The notes beneath the pieces are model-generated. The model was not told the DNA's origin, did no database searches, and saw only the letters and a list, made by a program, of their open reading frames with translations. A DNA stretch of 64,000 bases from Tubulanus polymorphus (lineage: Eukaryota > Nemertea > Palaeonemertea > Tubulaniformes > Tubulanidae): positions 11,818,501 to 11,882,500 of the forward strand of contig NC_134031.1 of the NCBI RefSeq assembly GCF_964204645.1. The letters are read 5' to 3'. Every line of letters starts with the position of its first letter. Position 1 is the first letter of the stretch. Positions 54,307 to 64,000 of the stretch are shown here, piece after piece. Made by a program: the position numbers and the translations under genes.

Positions 54307-54690
54307 GACAGCGCCACCTACTTAAAACCGAACGACGGCGATATCGGCAATGTTTAAGACACGCGGAGACAGCTCTTGCAGCGCCACCTACTTAAAACCG
54401 AACGACGGCGATATCGGCAATGTTTAAGACACGCGGAGACAGCTCTTGCAGCGCTACCTACTTAAAACCGAACGACGGCGATATCGGCAATGTTTAAGAC
54501 TGGACACACTGACCATAAAACAAAACTTTACGATAGCGCCACCTACTTAAAACCGAACGACGGCGATATCGGCAATGTTTAAGACACGCGGAGACAGCTC
54601 TTGCAGCGCCACCTACTTGAAACCGAACGACGGCGATATCGGCAATGTTTAAGACTGAACACACTGAACATAAAACAAAAATGAACTCAA
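54307..54690 (+). repeat. ~70-bp tandem repeat, two unit types
   Basis: Five copies of a segment from CAGCGCCACCTACTTAAAAC through GGCGATATCGGCAATGTTTA. After AAGAC, three copies (54307, 54378, 54536) continue ACACGCGGAGACAGCTCTTG. The other two (54449, 54605) continue CTG(G/A)ACACACTGA(C/A)CATAAA. Units therefore alternate between two endings, as if two blocks were shuffled. Confidence 0.8.
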
Positions 54691-54832
54691 AACATATGCG
54701 CCATCTATCTAGTAACATGTGACGAACACTTTATTAACATACATCCAGAAAAAGTAGTTCCAACAGACATGCGAGATGTAATACAGTAGACAATTATAAA
54801 TTTGGTGTGTAAGGTATAGTAAAGGTGCACCT

Positions 54833-55705
54833 TGTCGCCCGCAAAAATTCAATATTTTGGTTTTATCGCCAGCGACAATTCATTATTTTGGTTTTGTCGC
54901 TCGCGATAATTCTTCTTTTTGGTTTTGCCGCCCGCGACAATTCATCATTTTGGTTTTATATTTTGTTTTTGTCGCGCGCGACAATTTTTTTTTTGTTTTC
55001 TCGCCCGCGACAATTCAATATTTTGGTTTTATCGCCTGCGATAATTCATTATTTTGGTTTTGTCGCCCGAGACAATTCATTATTTTGGTTTTATCGCCGG
55101 CGACAATTCATTATTACGGTTTTATCGCCCGCGACAATTCATTATTTTGGTTTTGTCGCCCGCGACAATTCACCATTTTCGTTTTGTCACCTGCGACAAT
55201 TCATTATTTTGGTTTTATCGCCCGCGACAATTCATTATTTTGGTTTTATCGCCCGCGACAATTCATTATTTTGGTTTTATCGCCCGCGACAATTCATTAT
55301 TTTGGTTTTGTCGCCCCGACAATTCTTTTTTTGGTTTTGTCGCCCGCGACAATTCATTAGTTTGGTTTTGTCGCCCGCAACAATTCAATATTTTGGTTTT
55401 GTCGCCCGCGACAATTCAATATTTTGGTTTTATCGCCCGCGACAATTCAATATTTTGGTTTTATCGCCCGGGATAATTCATTATTTTGGTTTTATCGCCC
55501 AAGACAATTCATCATTTTGGTTTTATCGCCCGCGACAATTCATTATTTTGGTTTTGTCGCCCGCGACAATTCACCATTTTGGTTTTGTCGCCTGGACAAT
55601 TCACCATTTTGGTTTTGTCGCCCGCGGCAATTCATTATTTTGGTTTTGTTGCCCCCACAATTCTTTCTTTGGTTTTATCGCCCGCGACAATTCATTAGTT
55701 TGCTA
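54833..55705 (-). repeat. 31-bp minisatellite, array 4 (inverted)
   Basis: About 28 units of the same 31-bp repeat as arrays 1-3, in the opposite orientation (TTATCGCCCGCGACAATTCA form). It ends abruptly in CATTAGTTTG at ~55700, and the following base starts Polinton PolB sequence. The spacer block that accompanies arrays 1-3 is missing. One long frame through the array is open and joins PolB in frame. Confidence 0.9.
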
Positions 55706-58348
55706 TTAGAATTCAAAAAATATGATTACAAAAATAAAGTACCATTTGTTATATATGGAGATTTTGAATCATTAAATAAAGAATTAACTGATCAAGATAA
55801 AAAAGAAATATATTATAAAAGAAAGAAATTAAATTCTAATGAAAATGATTTTTCAGATGAACCACCAAAAACAAATACTATTAAAAAGATTCATCAATCA
55901 GCTGCTGCTTTCGGGTTATATATAAAATCTGATTATCCAGAACTAATTGAAAGTGAATATTATCATTATAGAAATGAAAATGTTATCAATCATTTTTGTG
56001 ACTTATTAATTGAATATGAAATAAAATTTAATGAAAAGTTAAATAAAAATATAGAAATTATAATGACAGAAGAAGATAAAGAAGAATTTGCGTTTGCAGG
56101 TAAATGTTATTATTGTGAAAAGATATTTAATTATAAAGATAAAAAAGTAAGAGACCATGATCATTTGAATGGAAAGTTTAGGGGCGCCGCACATGAGAAT
56201 TGTAACTTACAAGCTAAGAAAATTAACTTTATACCAGTTATATTTCATAATCTATCAGGATATGATGCACATTTATTCATCAAACAGTTATGCCATAAAA
56301 TAGAAGAAATCAATAATGAAATAGAAATATTAAATTCAAATAGATCAAAAGATAAAATACCAACTTATAAATTTAGAATGTTAGCTAAAACACCTGAGAA
56401 TTATATATCATTCCAATTTGGTTGCCTAAGATTTATAGATTCATATAGATTTTTAAATAGTTCATTAGATAACTTATCAAAATCATTAGTTGATGATGAA
56501 TTAAAGATATTAAAAGAATATTACCCAAATAATGATGATTTTAAATTAATGAGATATAAAGGAGCAATTCCATATTCTTTCTATAAAAATCATAATGATT
56601 TTAACATAACTGAATTATTGAAAGAACAATTCTATGATGAATTAAAAAATGAATATGTTAAAGATGAAGTCTATAATAGAACATTGAATATTTGGAATCA
56701 TTTCAAAATAGAAAATCATGGGCAATTAGTAGATTTATATTTAAAATCAGATGTATTATTATTAACCGATATATTCGAAAGGTTTAGAGATGTAAACCTA
56801 AAATATTTCAATATTGATCCTTGTCATTGTTATTCATCACCAGGATTAACATGGGATTGTGGATTAAAATTTACAGATATAAAAATGGATTTGTTAACAA
56901 GTATAGATCAATTATTATTATTTGAAAAATCTATAAGAGGAGGAGTTTCAGGTGTATTAGGTGATAGATATTTCAATGTAAATGATAACCCTGGATATAA
57001 GTTATTATATATAGATGCAAATAATTTGTATGGTTGGGCAATGATGGAACCACAACCTTATGGAGTATTTGAAATAAGTGAAGTTTTACAACGTGAAAAT
57101 AATGATGAATTTGATTGGAAGAAAAGAATCCTAGATATTGCAGATGATTCAGATACTGGTTACTTCTTTGTTGTAGATTTAGAATATCCTGAACATATTA
57201 AATTTAAATCTAGAAATCTAGCTAACTGTCCCGAACATAAAACTGTAACTCATGAAGAATTATCAAATTACCAAAAAAGAATTAAACCCGAAAATCATAT
57301 TCTTACAGAAAAGTTAATGGTAACTCAGGAAGATAAATATAATTATGTAGTACATTATAGAATGTTGAAGTTTTATCTAAAACAAGGAATGATCCTAAAA
57401 AAAGTACATAGATATATTTCATTTAGTCAATCTAAATGGTTGGAAAAATATATAGATTTTAACACCAAACAGAGAACTGAAGCTAAAACTGATTTCGAAA
57501 AAGATTTCTTCAAGTTAATGAATAATGCATTCTATGGTAAGACTTGTGAAAATATTAGAAATAGAAATGATATTGAGTTAGTCAGTAATGGTAAAAGGAT
57601 AAGGCATTTACAATCATATCCTAAGTTCATTGGTAACAGAATATTTGATGAAAATTTAGCTGCAGTTAAAATGAGAAGAACATCAATGAAATTTAATAAA
57701 CCAATCTATGTTGGCGCTTCAGTTTTAGAATTATCAAAATTACTAATGTATGAATTCTATTATAATGTATTACAACCACTTTTTGGAGAAAAACATATAG
57801 AAATATTATATTTTGATACAGATTCTTACATATTAAAGATAAAAACTGATAACATAACTGATGATTTAAAAACATTAAAACATCATTTTGATTTTAGTAA
57901 CTATCCTAAAGATCATGAATTGTTTAGCAATGATAATAAAAAAGTTCCCGGTAAATTCAAAGATGAATTAGGTGGTGAAGAAATGATTGAATTCATCGGT
58001 ATTAGATCTAAAATGTATTCATATAAAACTAAAGAACATGAAGCTAAAAAGTTAAAAGGAATAACCAAAAGTGTAGTAGAAAAGAATATTCATTTCAAAG
58101 ATTACATCAATTGTATATTCAATGAAGAAGTTAGAAAACATAAGATGAGATGTTTAAGATCTGAAGATCATGAAATGTTTATTGAAGAAATTGAAAAGAT
58201 AAGTCTAAACCCATTTGATGATAAACGATATATTTTAGATGATGGAATTCATACAGTTGCTTATGGTTGTAATTTAGATGAATACTTAAAATTTAAAAGA
58301 GAAGAAACAAAAGAGAACGAGATAATGAAAAGAATTCTAACGTGTTAA
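55706..58348 (+). pseudogene. polB: DNA polymerase B of Polinton copy 2, N-terminally truncated
   Basis: An open frame of ~880 codons without stops, starting LEFKKYDYKNKVPFVIYGDF directly after the minisatellite. It has the exonuclease, endonuclease-VII-like, motif A (LLYIDANNLYGWAM), motif B (LMNNAFYGKTCENIRN) and motif C (LYFDTDSYIL) boxes, with only a few substitutions against copy 1. The N-terminal fingers and following domain are lost. The frame is continuous with ~95 codons of minisatellite translation upstream. No start context is visible, so expression is unlikely. Confidence 0.9.
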
Positions 58349-58377
58349 TCAAATTTTAATAAAAATATATATTATAA

Positions 58378-58731
58378 ATGGAGAGTAAACAAGCACACAG
58401 TGAGAACAACAAATTATTTCTAGATAGAATAAAAGATACTTCAAATGTCAAATCAGTAGATTATAAATTTAAGAAGTTAAAAGAATTAATAATCCATAAG
58501 AAATATCTAATTACAAATATTGATACAGTAACTAACAAATATGGAGATAAATTAGTTATACACTTAGAACATGAAGGATTAAAAGGAAATACATATAAAT
58601 TCAGAACATATTTACCGGATAGATTTCATAGATTATCAAGTGAAGATCTAGAAGAATTATGTTCTGGTGATTTCTATTTCGTATACAAAGGTAAGAATGA
58701 AAAAGGGCACCATGAAATAGATTTCGAATAA
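58378..58731 (+). CDS. OB-fold-like protein, copy 2
   Basis: 117 codons, intact, >90% identical by eye to the gene at 46233-46586. It follows AATTTTAATAAAAATATATATTATAAATG at 29 bp from the PolB stop, the same spacing as in copy 1. Same inferred role in replication. Confidence 0.55.
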   Translation: MESKQAHSENNKLFLDRIKDTSNVKSVDYKFKKLKELIIHKKYLITNIDTVTNKYGDKLVIHLEHEGLKGNTYKFRTYLPDRFHRLSSEDLEELCSGDFYFVYKGKNEKGHHEIDFE

Positions 58732-58748
58732 GAAAATATGTAAAATAA

Positions 58749-59505
58749 ATGGTAGAATTAAAAGAATACAGAATATTTGTTGATTCTAGAAGGCTTACAA
58801 ATTATAAATCTCATAATTTACTAGTACAATTAGATAGAGAATTCAAGAATTGTGTAGTTTTAAAATTAGTTAATATAAGTTTATGTAATTCTTTTTATAA
58901 TATATCGGATAAAACTTTTGAACATAGAGGGTTTATGATTTATATGAGAAATAAAGATAAATGGTTTCATATATTTTTAAAACCAGGATTATATAATTTA
59001 GAATCATAAGCGCAGGAAATTAATAGAAGAGCTCGGTTGAAAATCGGGGGCACTTCTGTATTTGAAATTTAATTTAATAAAATTGATAGTACTAATAAAA
59101 TAAGAATAAAGATATCTAATGAACAACATAAATTTATGGTAAACAAACCACTGGCTAAAATGTTAGGAATTAAACCTCTTACAGTTACTGGAAACGCAGA
59201 AGGCAGCTCAAATATAATACCTTTTACACACTTTTATATTTATTGCAATTTAATCGCGCCAACAAAAACTTTCGAAGCAACTAAAGAAACAATTTGTAGT
59301 TCTAGTATACTAAATATTTTACCGCTATAAAATGTTAAACAATTTGGAACTCAAATAAATTATAATTTAACAGAATGTGATTTTAAACCTTTCATTCCTC
59401 AATTTAATAATTTTAAATTAGAAATAAGAAATCACAATGGATATATTTAATTGATTTGAATAACTTTCCTGTAATTTATGAATTAGTTATAAGATGTAGA
59501 GAGTA
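58749..59505 (+). pseudogene. Minor capsid (penton-like) protein, copy 2, broken
   Basis: Same gene as 45470-46215. The frame starts MVELKEYRIFVDSRRLTNYK and is interrupted by TAA at 59007, by TAA at 59067 (the one shared with copy 1) and by a stop at 59328, with a further frameshift near 59440. It keeps the segment MVNKPLAKMLGIKPLTVTGN that copy 1 has partly lost, so the copy 2 gene is the more complete of the two. The C-terminal TECDFKPFIPQFNNFKLEIR block is present. Confidence 0.7.
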
Positions 59506-59522
59506 ATTTTTTCATTATATAA

Positions 59523-59877
59523 ATGAATATAACTGTTGGGCCGAGCATATGTTTTGGATTTGATTTTAAACGTGAGAAAGAAATGAAATTTAACGTTAAT
59601 GATGTAATTACACATATCAAAAATATTGCATTTTCTAATGAAACAACGTTTGAGTATGCAACAACAATAGATAAAGAAACTTTAAATGTAGAAAAGATTA
59701 CTAATTTAAATAGAGAATCTTTAAGATTTTATGAATTAGATGAAGATTTTATCATCGATGATTAAAAAAATAGTAATTGAAATATATACAAATGAAACTA
59801 GTAATGAAATAAATGTTGAATTAATTGTAAATAAGATAACTAAATATTTTGATGATAGTAATTTTTTTGATAAATAA
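59523..59877 (+). pseudogene. Small Polinton protein, copy 2, frameshifted
   Basis: Homologue of 45105-45446. The frame MNITVGPSICFGFDFKRE is open to 59765, where an extra ~13 bp (including TAAAAAAATAG) breaks it. The remaining part (EIYTNETSNE and the FDDSNFFDK end) follows in another frame up to the next start codon. Confidence 0.65.
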
Positions 59878-60099
59878 ATGAGTGATAATAAGTGGATAAA
59901 AACTGGATTATATAATGGCGCATTACTATCAGTTGGAAGTGTTGGTTATTCAATGGAATTAAAGAAGGTATTCAAAATGGGAAGTGTTAATGTTGATAGA
60001 TTTGATATAAATGATATTTTAAAATTAACATTAGCAATTACTTTATCTAATTTAACTATTGATTATTTAGAAAAACAAAAATATATTCCTCCCATATAA
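59878..60099 (+). CDS. Small Polinton membrane protein, copy 2
   Basis: 73 codons, intact, nearly identical to 44883-45104. Preceded by TTTTTTTGATAAATAAATG, identical to the copy 1 start motif. Confidence 0.7.
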   Translation: MSDNKWIKTGLYNGALLSVGSVGYSMELKKVFKMGSVNVDRFDINDILKLTLAITLSNLTIDYLEKQKYIPPI

Positions 60100-60123
60100 A
60101 TGCGTAATTATTCTACTAAATAA

Positions 60124-60546
60124 ATGGCTTCTGCAATTATAACTATTATAGGATCGGCAATTGTTAACGCTTTAGCATTTACTGGTGGTGGATATTTATT
60201 TAAACATATTGATAAAAATGGATCATTAACAGAACAAAGAAGACATAACTTAGCATTAGAGAAATACAATAAAGCAACAGAAGAATATAGAGAAAAGAGG
60301 CAAAACTATATGGATTATATTAACAAGGAATTATATGATCAGAAGATTTCACATAGAGATTTTCAATCAGTCGATGATGCAATGAGTTTATATAACGCGG
60401 TAACAAATAAAGAAAAATTACATCTACATAAACCTACAATATCAGATTATTATACCCCAAGTAATGAACAACAGAAATATGAAATAATTTGGATTTTAGG
60501 TGGAACTGTTATTGTTATATTTGTTGCTTATAAGTTTACTAATTAG
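60124..60546 (+). CDS. Conserved Polinton protein with two terminal membrane helices
   Basis: 140 codons, intact. The N-terminal ASAIITIIGSAIVNALAFTG is followed by a charged RRHNLALEKYNKATEEYREK coiled stretch, a middle FQSVDDAMSLYNAVTN, and a C-terminal helix IIWILGGTVIVIFVAYKF. Proteins with an N-terminal SAIVNALAF-like helix followed by RRHNLA-type coiled-coil recur in many metazoan Polintons, position and size agreeing. Function is unknown, probably virion membrane or assembly. In copy 1 this gene is lost, except for its first 41 codons, to the deletion fusion. Confidence 0.65.
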   Translation: MASAIITIIGSAIVNALAFTGGGYLFKHIDKNGSLTEQRRHNLALEKYNKATEEYREKRQNYMDYINKELYDQKISHRDFQSVDDAMSLYNAVTNKEKLHLHKPTISDYYTPSNEQQKYEIIWILGGTVIVIFVAYKFTN

Positions 60547-60566
60547 TAATTTTTTTTGCTAAATAA

Positions 60567-60992
60567 ATGGATGATAATATTGAAATTATATCTCATGATA
60601 TAAATAAAACTAAATAAAAAATATATTTAGAAAAACAAATATTAGAATTTGAAAGTGACTTAAAGATAAAAAAGAAAAAATATTTAAAATCTAAAATTAT
60701 ATATTATCTTATTATTAGTGGTTCGGTTACAATTAGTTCTGTAATAACATTTTTGGCAATATTCAGCCCATTAACACCTTTAGCTATATCAATTGGTGTG
60801 TTAGGATTAAGTTCAAGTGTTTTAACTGGTATAAGTTCAAAATTAAATATAAAAAGTAATAAAGAAAAAATTAAAACTAATATAAAAGAAATAAATAATT
60901 TAAAGAATACACTAGATTATACAATAAGTTTAAATGGCCATATAACAGTTGAAGAACAAGATAAATTATTAAAAGAATTAATAAATTATTAA
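60567..60992 (+). pseudogene. Two-helix Polinton membrane protein with one in-frame stop
   Basis: ATG at 60567 after TTTTTTTGCTAAATAAATG. The frame MDDNIEIISHDINKTK meets a TAA at codon 17, then stays open to 60992. The rest contains a basic KKKKYLKSKIIYYL segment, two hydrophobic helices (ISGSVTISSVITFLAIF; LAISIGVLGLSSSVLTG) and a coiled C-terminus (IKEINNLKNTLDYT). Absent from copy 1 (inside its 1.8-kb deletion). Confidence 0.55.
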
Positions 60993-61008
60993 TTTTTTAA
61001 TTATATAA

Positions 61009-62388
61009 ATGGCAGATAGTTTTCCAAAAGCTTTCCAATATAATAAATCAATTAAATATAATATTCCTGCAATAGATTTTAATAAAGATATTACATATAG
61101 AAATGAAGTTTTAGATTCATTAACTAATTTATATATTTATGTTACTGAAACTAATAATTTTAATGCAAAGATGGAAAATATATTTCATGTCTATTTAATT
61201 AATTTTAAAAAATTGAAAGATGAAAAACAATGGTTATTAAAATCTAATATGAAGTATTGGCAGAACCAATTAAATTTTGCTGTTTATTGTGCAACAACAG
61301 GATGTGGAATTAGTTGGAATGATCATTTGAATAATTCTAAATATAAATTCAAAGTTTATTTAGATTTCATACATACTTTCAAATCAGAATAATATTAGAA
61401 TTAGAGTGCGCTTTACCAGGATCTAGATATTTTAAAGAATTATATAATAATATTAATTTATCAAAGTTTTATAAAATTTGTAATGAATTTAATATAGATA
61501 TAAATAGTTCTGATTTTAGAACAAAAATTGGAACAATAAGATCACTTCCTTGCCCTAAAAAGATTGCCGAATATTGTGCACTTCCCATACCATCTAATAG
61601 TTTTTATAATATCTATAATAATAAATTAGGTTATGGTAAAATAGAAACTAAGGATTTAGAAACATTAAATTTCAATAAATTACCGAAATTTTATGATCAT
61701 TTAAAACAAGAAAACAATAATGGTTGGGTTTATTTTATTTTAGAAAATAGTGAAGGTTTTACTAAATCAGGTATAGAAAGAATAAATCAATCTATTAGAA
61801 CTTATTTGATATGTATTTTAGGTGCGCAAGTTGAAACAAGATCCCCAATAATTGGAAATTTAAATACATCATTTGATACACAGAAACAATTCAAAGTATT
61901 ATTTGAAGATTCAATTCATAATGATAAAAATAGATCTATTCCAGAAAACATTGTAAGATATCAAAATTATTTAGATAAATCACATATTAGATTAAATAAT
62001 TGTATAGGCCCTAATCTATTTATTATTTCTAATGATTTAGTATTAAAGATGGGAAATATAATTGGTTATAATAATCTAACTAAAACTGCAACAATAAATA
62101 ATTCATTTGGATTAAATGATATAAATAAAAAGATAATTACTGCTCCAAAATTAATGGAAGGTGAAAAAAATAAAAAACATTCAATCAACAGAAACTAAAA
62201 CTAAGAATATTAAATTGGATAATGATTCCAAAATAAAAGATTACAATACATCAGAAAATATTAGAACTGATGATATTCAATATGATATAATTAAACTAAA
62301 TGATGATAATAAATCCCATGAAAATACTAAATTAGCTATAACTTGTATAGGAATTGTAATCGGAGGAATATTATATTTTAAATTTTAA
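61009..62388 (+). pseudogene. Large conserved Polinton protein, broken by two frameshifts
   Basis: Starts MADSFPKAFQYNKSIKYN. The first frame ends at 61390, the second (LECALPGSRYFKEL, then KIAEYCALPIPSN, then IRTYLICILGAQVETRSPII) runs to 62198, and a 2-bp loss near 62178 relative to copy 1 moves the last part (the final ITCIGIVIGGILYF helix) to a third frame. Full length is ~460 codons. Regions FAVYCATTGCGISWNDHL and ILGAQVETRSPIIG are very specific and, in my memory, recur in uncharacterised proteins of other metazoan Polintons. Role unknown, perhaps a virion component. Only the last third survives in copy 1. Confidence 0.6.
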
Positions 62389-62405
62389 TTTTTTTTATTA
62401 TGTAA

Positions 62406-63916
62406 ATGGATGTAGAAGGTGGAGAAGATTATGAAATGGGAGAAATGGGAAATAATAATGAAGGATATATTGATGATGATTATAATGATGCAGAAACTAA
62501 TATTGACAATGATGATGAATCAGCATATAATTCTAATTTAGCAGATAGTGGTTCTAAAGCCACATCAACAGATGAATTTGATAGAAGAACTAAATCGAGA
62601 ATACCTCCTGAAAATTTAAATCAAGGTTTATCAAGACAAGATTTAGAATATAATAAAATTATTTATAGATTCAAACCTGTATTTGAAAGATCTGGGTATA
62701 ATATAAGTGATAGAGATGCTGAACTTTTAGTAGAAAATTTAAAAGTTTTTAAAGGTAAATATTATTATCATTTGGATGGTGATTATTATATTGATATCAC
62801 TAATCAAAAGACAAGACTAAATAAAATATTAGCGGAATCAACTTTGAGATAATTAGAACCAGATAGAATTAAAATAATAAGTATTAATAATGAAATAACT
62901 GATGTTACACAAGAAGAAAGAGATGATAATATAACAGAATTTAGTGAAAGAATTGATGACTTATTAAAAATAATCAATAAAAATTCAGAAACAGAAATTG
63001 AAGAGTATAGAGATCGATTAGATAAATTAAGATCTTCAACGCCTGAAACATCGAGAAGAGATATCCAACAAATTGATAATGATTCAAGTCAATTACAATT
63101 AGTAAAACATTTTGATAACATGTTAGATACAGTTCATTCATTTGAAGAAGAGATGAATAGTGTTTTAGATACGCCCGGTGCTGAAACTGGAATAAATCGA
63201 ATACAATCTTTACTAGAAATAGGATTATTTGATTTAACTGATGATGAATTAGAAGCATTTCCTGAACAAACACGTAGAGAAATTAAAGGTATGCAAGAAT
63301 CAGCTGATAAAATTGCGCATGAAAAAAGTAAAAGAGATATTAAAATTAGAACTTTAGAAAAAGAATTAACTGATAAAAATAAAGAAATAGAACAACTAAA
63401 ATTAGATAGAGATAATAAAGTTATTGAAGAAATCGAATTTAAAAAAAGAAATGCATATTTAGAAAAAGAAAAGATGATTGATAATATAACATAGAATTAC
63501 AAAAACAAGAAATTAAATTATTATTAAAATCATATGATTATAATATTAATAGATTAAAAGTTATTTTTTAAAGATTTGTTGATTAAACCAAATTCTGAAA
63601 TATCATTGAAAGATAGATAAAGTTATTATTTAAATTAGAAGGAATAACAATTCTGTCAATTCTAACAGCTGTAACTATGTTATTTACAACAATTGGTTTA
63701 GCAATATCAAATGCTTTGAAATCTACTCCTACTCCCAATAAACCAGATAAACCCCCGAATGATAATAATTCTATACAAGATAAAGTATTATATTGAAATC
63801 TGCAGGAAACATTATTAACTTTGCTGCGGAACATATTATTTTATTTTTAATTACAGTTGTAAGTGCAATTATTTTTGGGCTAGTAAACATGATAAAAAAT
63901 AAACATGATCAAAAAT
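62406..63916 (+). pseudogene. Large coiled-coil/membrane protein, copy 2 variant
   Basis: Homologue of 42683-44395 at both ends: MDVEGGEDYEMGEMGN at the start, then LRSSTPETSRR, DDELEAFPEQTRREIKG and the C-terminal membrane region. Between codon ~44 and the LRSSTPETSRR block the sequence is unrelated to copy 1 (copy 2 has FDRRTKSRIPPENLNQG and FKPVFERSGYNISDRDAEL). Breaks: TAA at 62850, stop at 63492, frameshifts near 63590-63620, and a ~100-bp deletion near 63787 that removes the AALPG helix region. The final HIILFLITVVSAIIFGLVN helix remains. Confidence 0.65.
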
Positions 63917-63926
63917 AAATAATTAA

Positions 63927-63945
63927 TTTTTTTGTTAAATAAATG
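63927..63945 (+). promoter_or_regulatory. Polinton gene-start motif before the major capsid gene, copy 2
   Basis: TTTTTTTGTTAAATAAATG ending in the capsid ATG at 63943. Identical to the copy 1 word at 42660-42682. Confidence 0.55.
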
Positions 63946-64000
63946 AGTGGGAGTTATATCAATCCTTCTAAGAATCATAGAATATCTAATGCTATTAAAG
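63943..64000 (+). CDS. mcp: Major capsid protein, copy 2, first 19 codons
   Basis: The first 19 codons (MSGSYINPSKNHRISNAIK) are identical to the copy 1 capsid protein at 42662. The gene continues past the window edge. It fixes the orientation and order of copy 2. Confidence 0.85.
   Translation, partial: MSGSYINPSKNHRISNAIK

Larger units (their letters stand above)
55706..64000 (+). mobile_element. Polinton copy 2, 5'-truncated, continues beyond the window
   Basis: Same gene order as the right half of copy 1 in opposite orientation: PolB, OB-like, minor capsid, three small proteins, two extra genes, the large coiled-coil protein, then the start of the major capsid gene. Sequence is nearly identical to copy 1 in PolB but diverges by deletions and a replaced gene segment elsewhere. 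The terminus and first ~470 codons of PolB are missing, cut at the 31-bp array. Integrase and ATPase would lie past the window end. Confidence 0.9.

Noticed and set aside
55424-55705. N-terminal extension of the copy 2 polymerase encoded by the minisatellite
   Set aside because: The open frame is continuous, but the junction is a truncation point and the repeat translation is an artefact. I annotate PolB only from 55706.

Overview
The window looks like a gene-poor, transposon-rich stretch of an animal nuclear genome, most likely a marine invertebrate. Support for this: spliced host exons with consensus splice sites (the 3' end of a prostaglandin E synthase 2-like gene at 20958-21628 and an unrecognised gene end at 3-1271), BEL/Pao and Ty3/gypsy LTR retrotransposons, non-LTR reverse transcriptase fragments, several MITE-like inverted-repeat elements, and three Polinton/Maverick elements. 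I cannot name the species from sequence alone.

Region 1 (1-23300) is host DNA with repeats. A 31-bp minisatellite whose unit carries the hairpin TTGTCGC-GG-GCGACAA forms arrays at 6955-7258, 8662-9790 and 11042-13062. These alternate with spacer blocks built from ~158-bp repeats, giving a higher-order unit of 2.5-3.3 kb. The layout recalls Helentron-type non-autonomous elements with internal tandem repeats. Older dispersed pieces of the same family lie at 738-1060, 3300-3845, 15190-15660, 16440-16620 and 18545-19183.

Region 2 (23306-51141) is a nested stack. A minus-strand gypsy element (23306-~26285) is truncated by Polinton copy 3 (~26286-31076). That copy is interrupted by a BEL/Pao element whose 5' LTR starts at 31077. 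The BEL integrase gene is in turn interrupted at 34383 by Polinton copy 1 (34383-51141, 16.8 kb, both ends present). Copy 1 carries an HNH nuclease, chromodomain DDE integrase, A32/FtsK-like packaging ATPase, a zinc-finger protein, double-jelly-roll major capsid protein, a coiled-coil/membrane protein, several small membrane proteins, minor capsid protein, an OB-fold-like protein and protein-primed DNA polymerase B. Several genes are broken.

Region 3 (51142-64000) holds a DUF3987-like exon, a small cysteine-rich zinc-finger ORF, a ~70-bp tandem repeat, and a fourth 31-bp array in the opposite orientation (54833-55705). That array directly abuts Polinton copy 2 (55706 to beyond the window end), which is closely related to copy 1, in opposite orientation, and truncated inside PolB.

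The most notable item is a decayed intein with a LAGLIDADG endonuclease domain inside the polymerase of Polinton copy 3, splitting the catalytic YFDTDS motif. Copies 1 and 2 have the empty site. Next are the fold-back structure of both Polinton termini, a T-run plus TAAATAAATG motif at most Polinton gene starts, and gene mosaicism and deletion fusions between copies 1 and 2.
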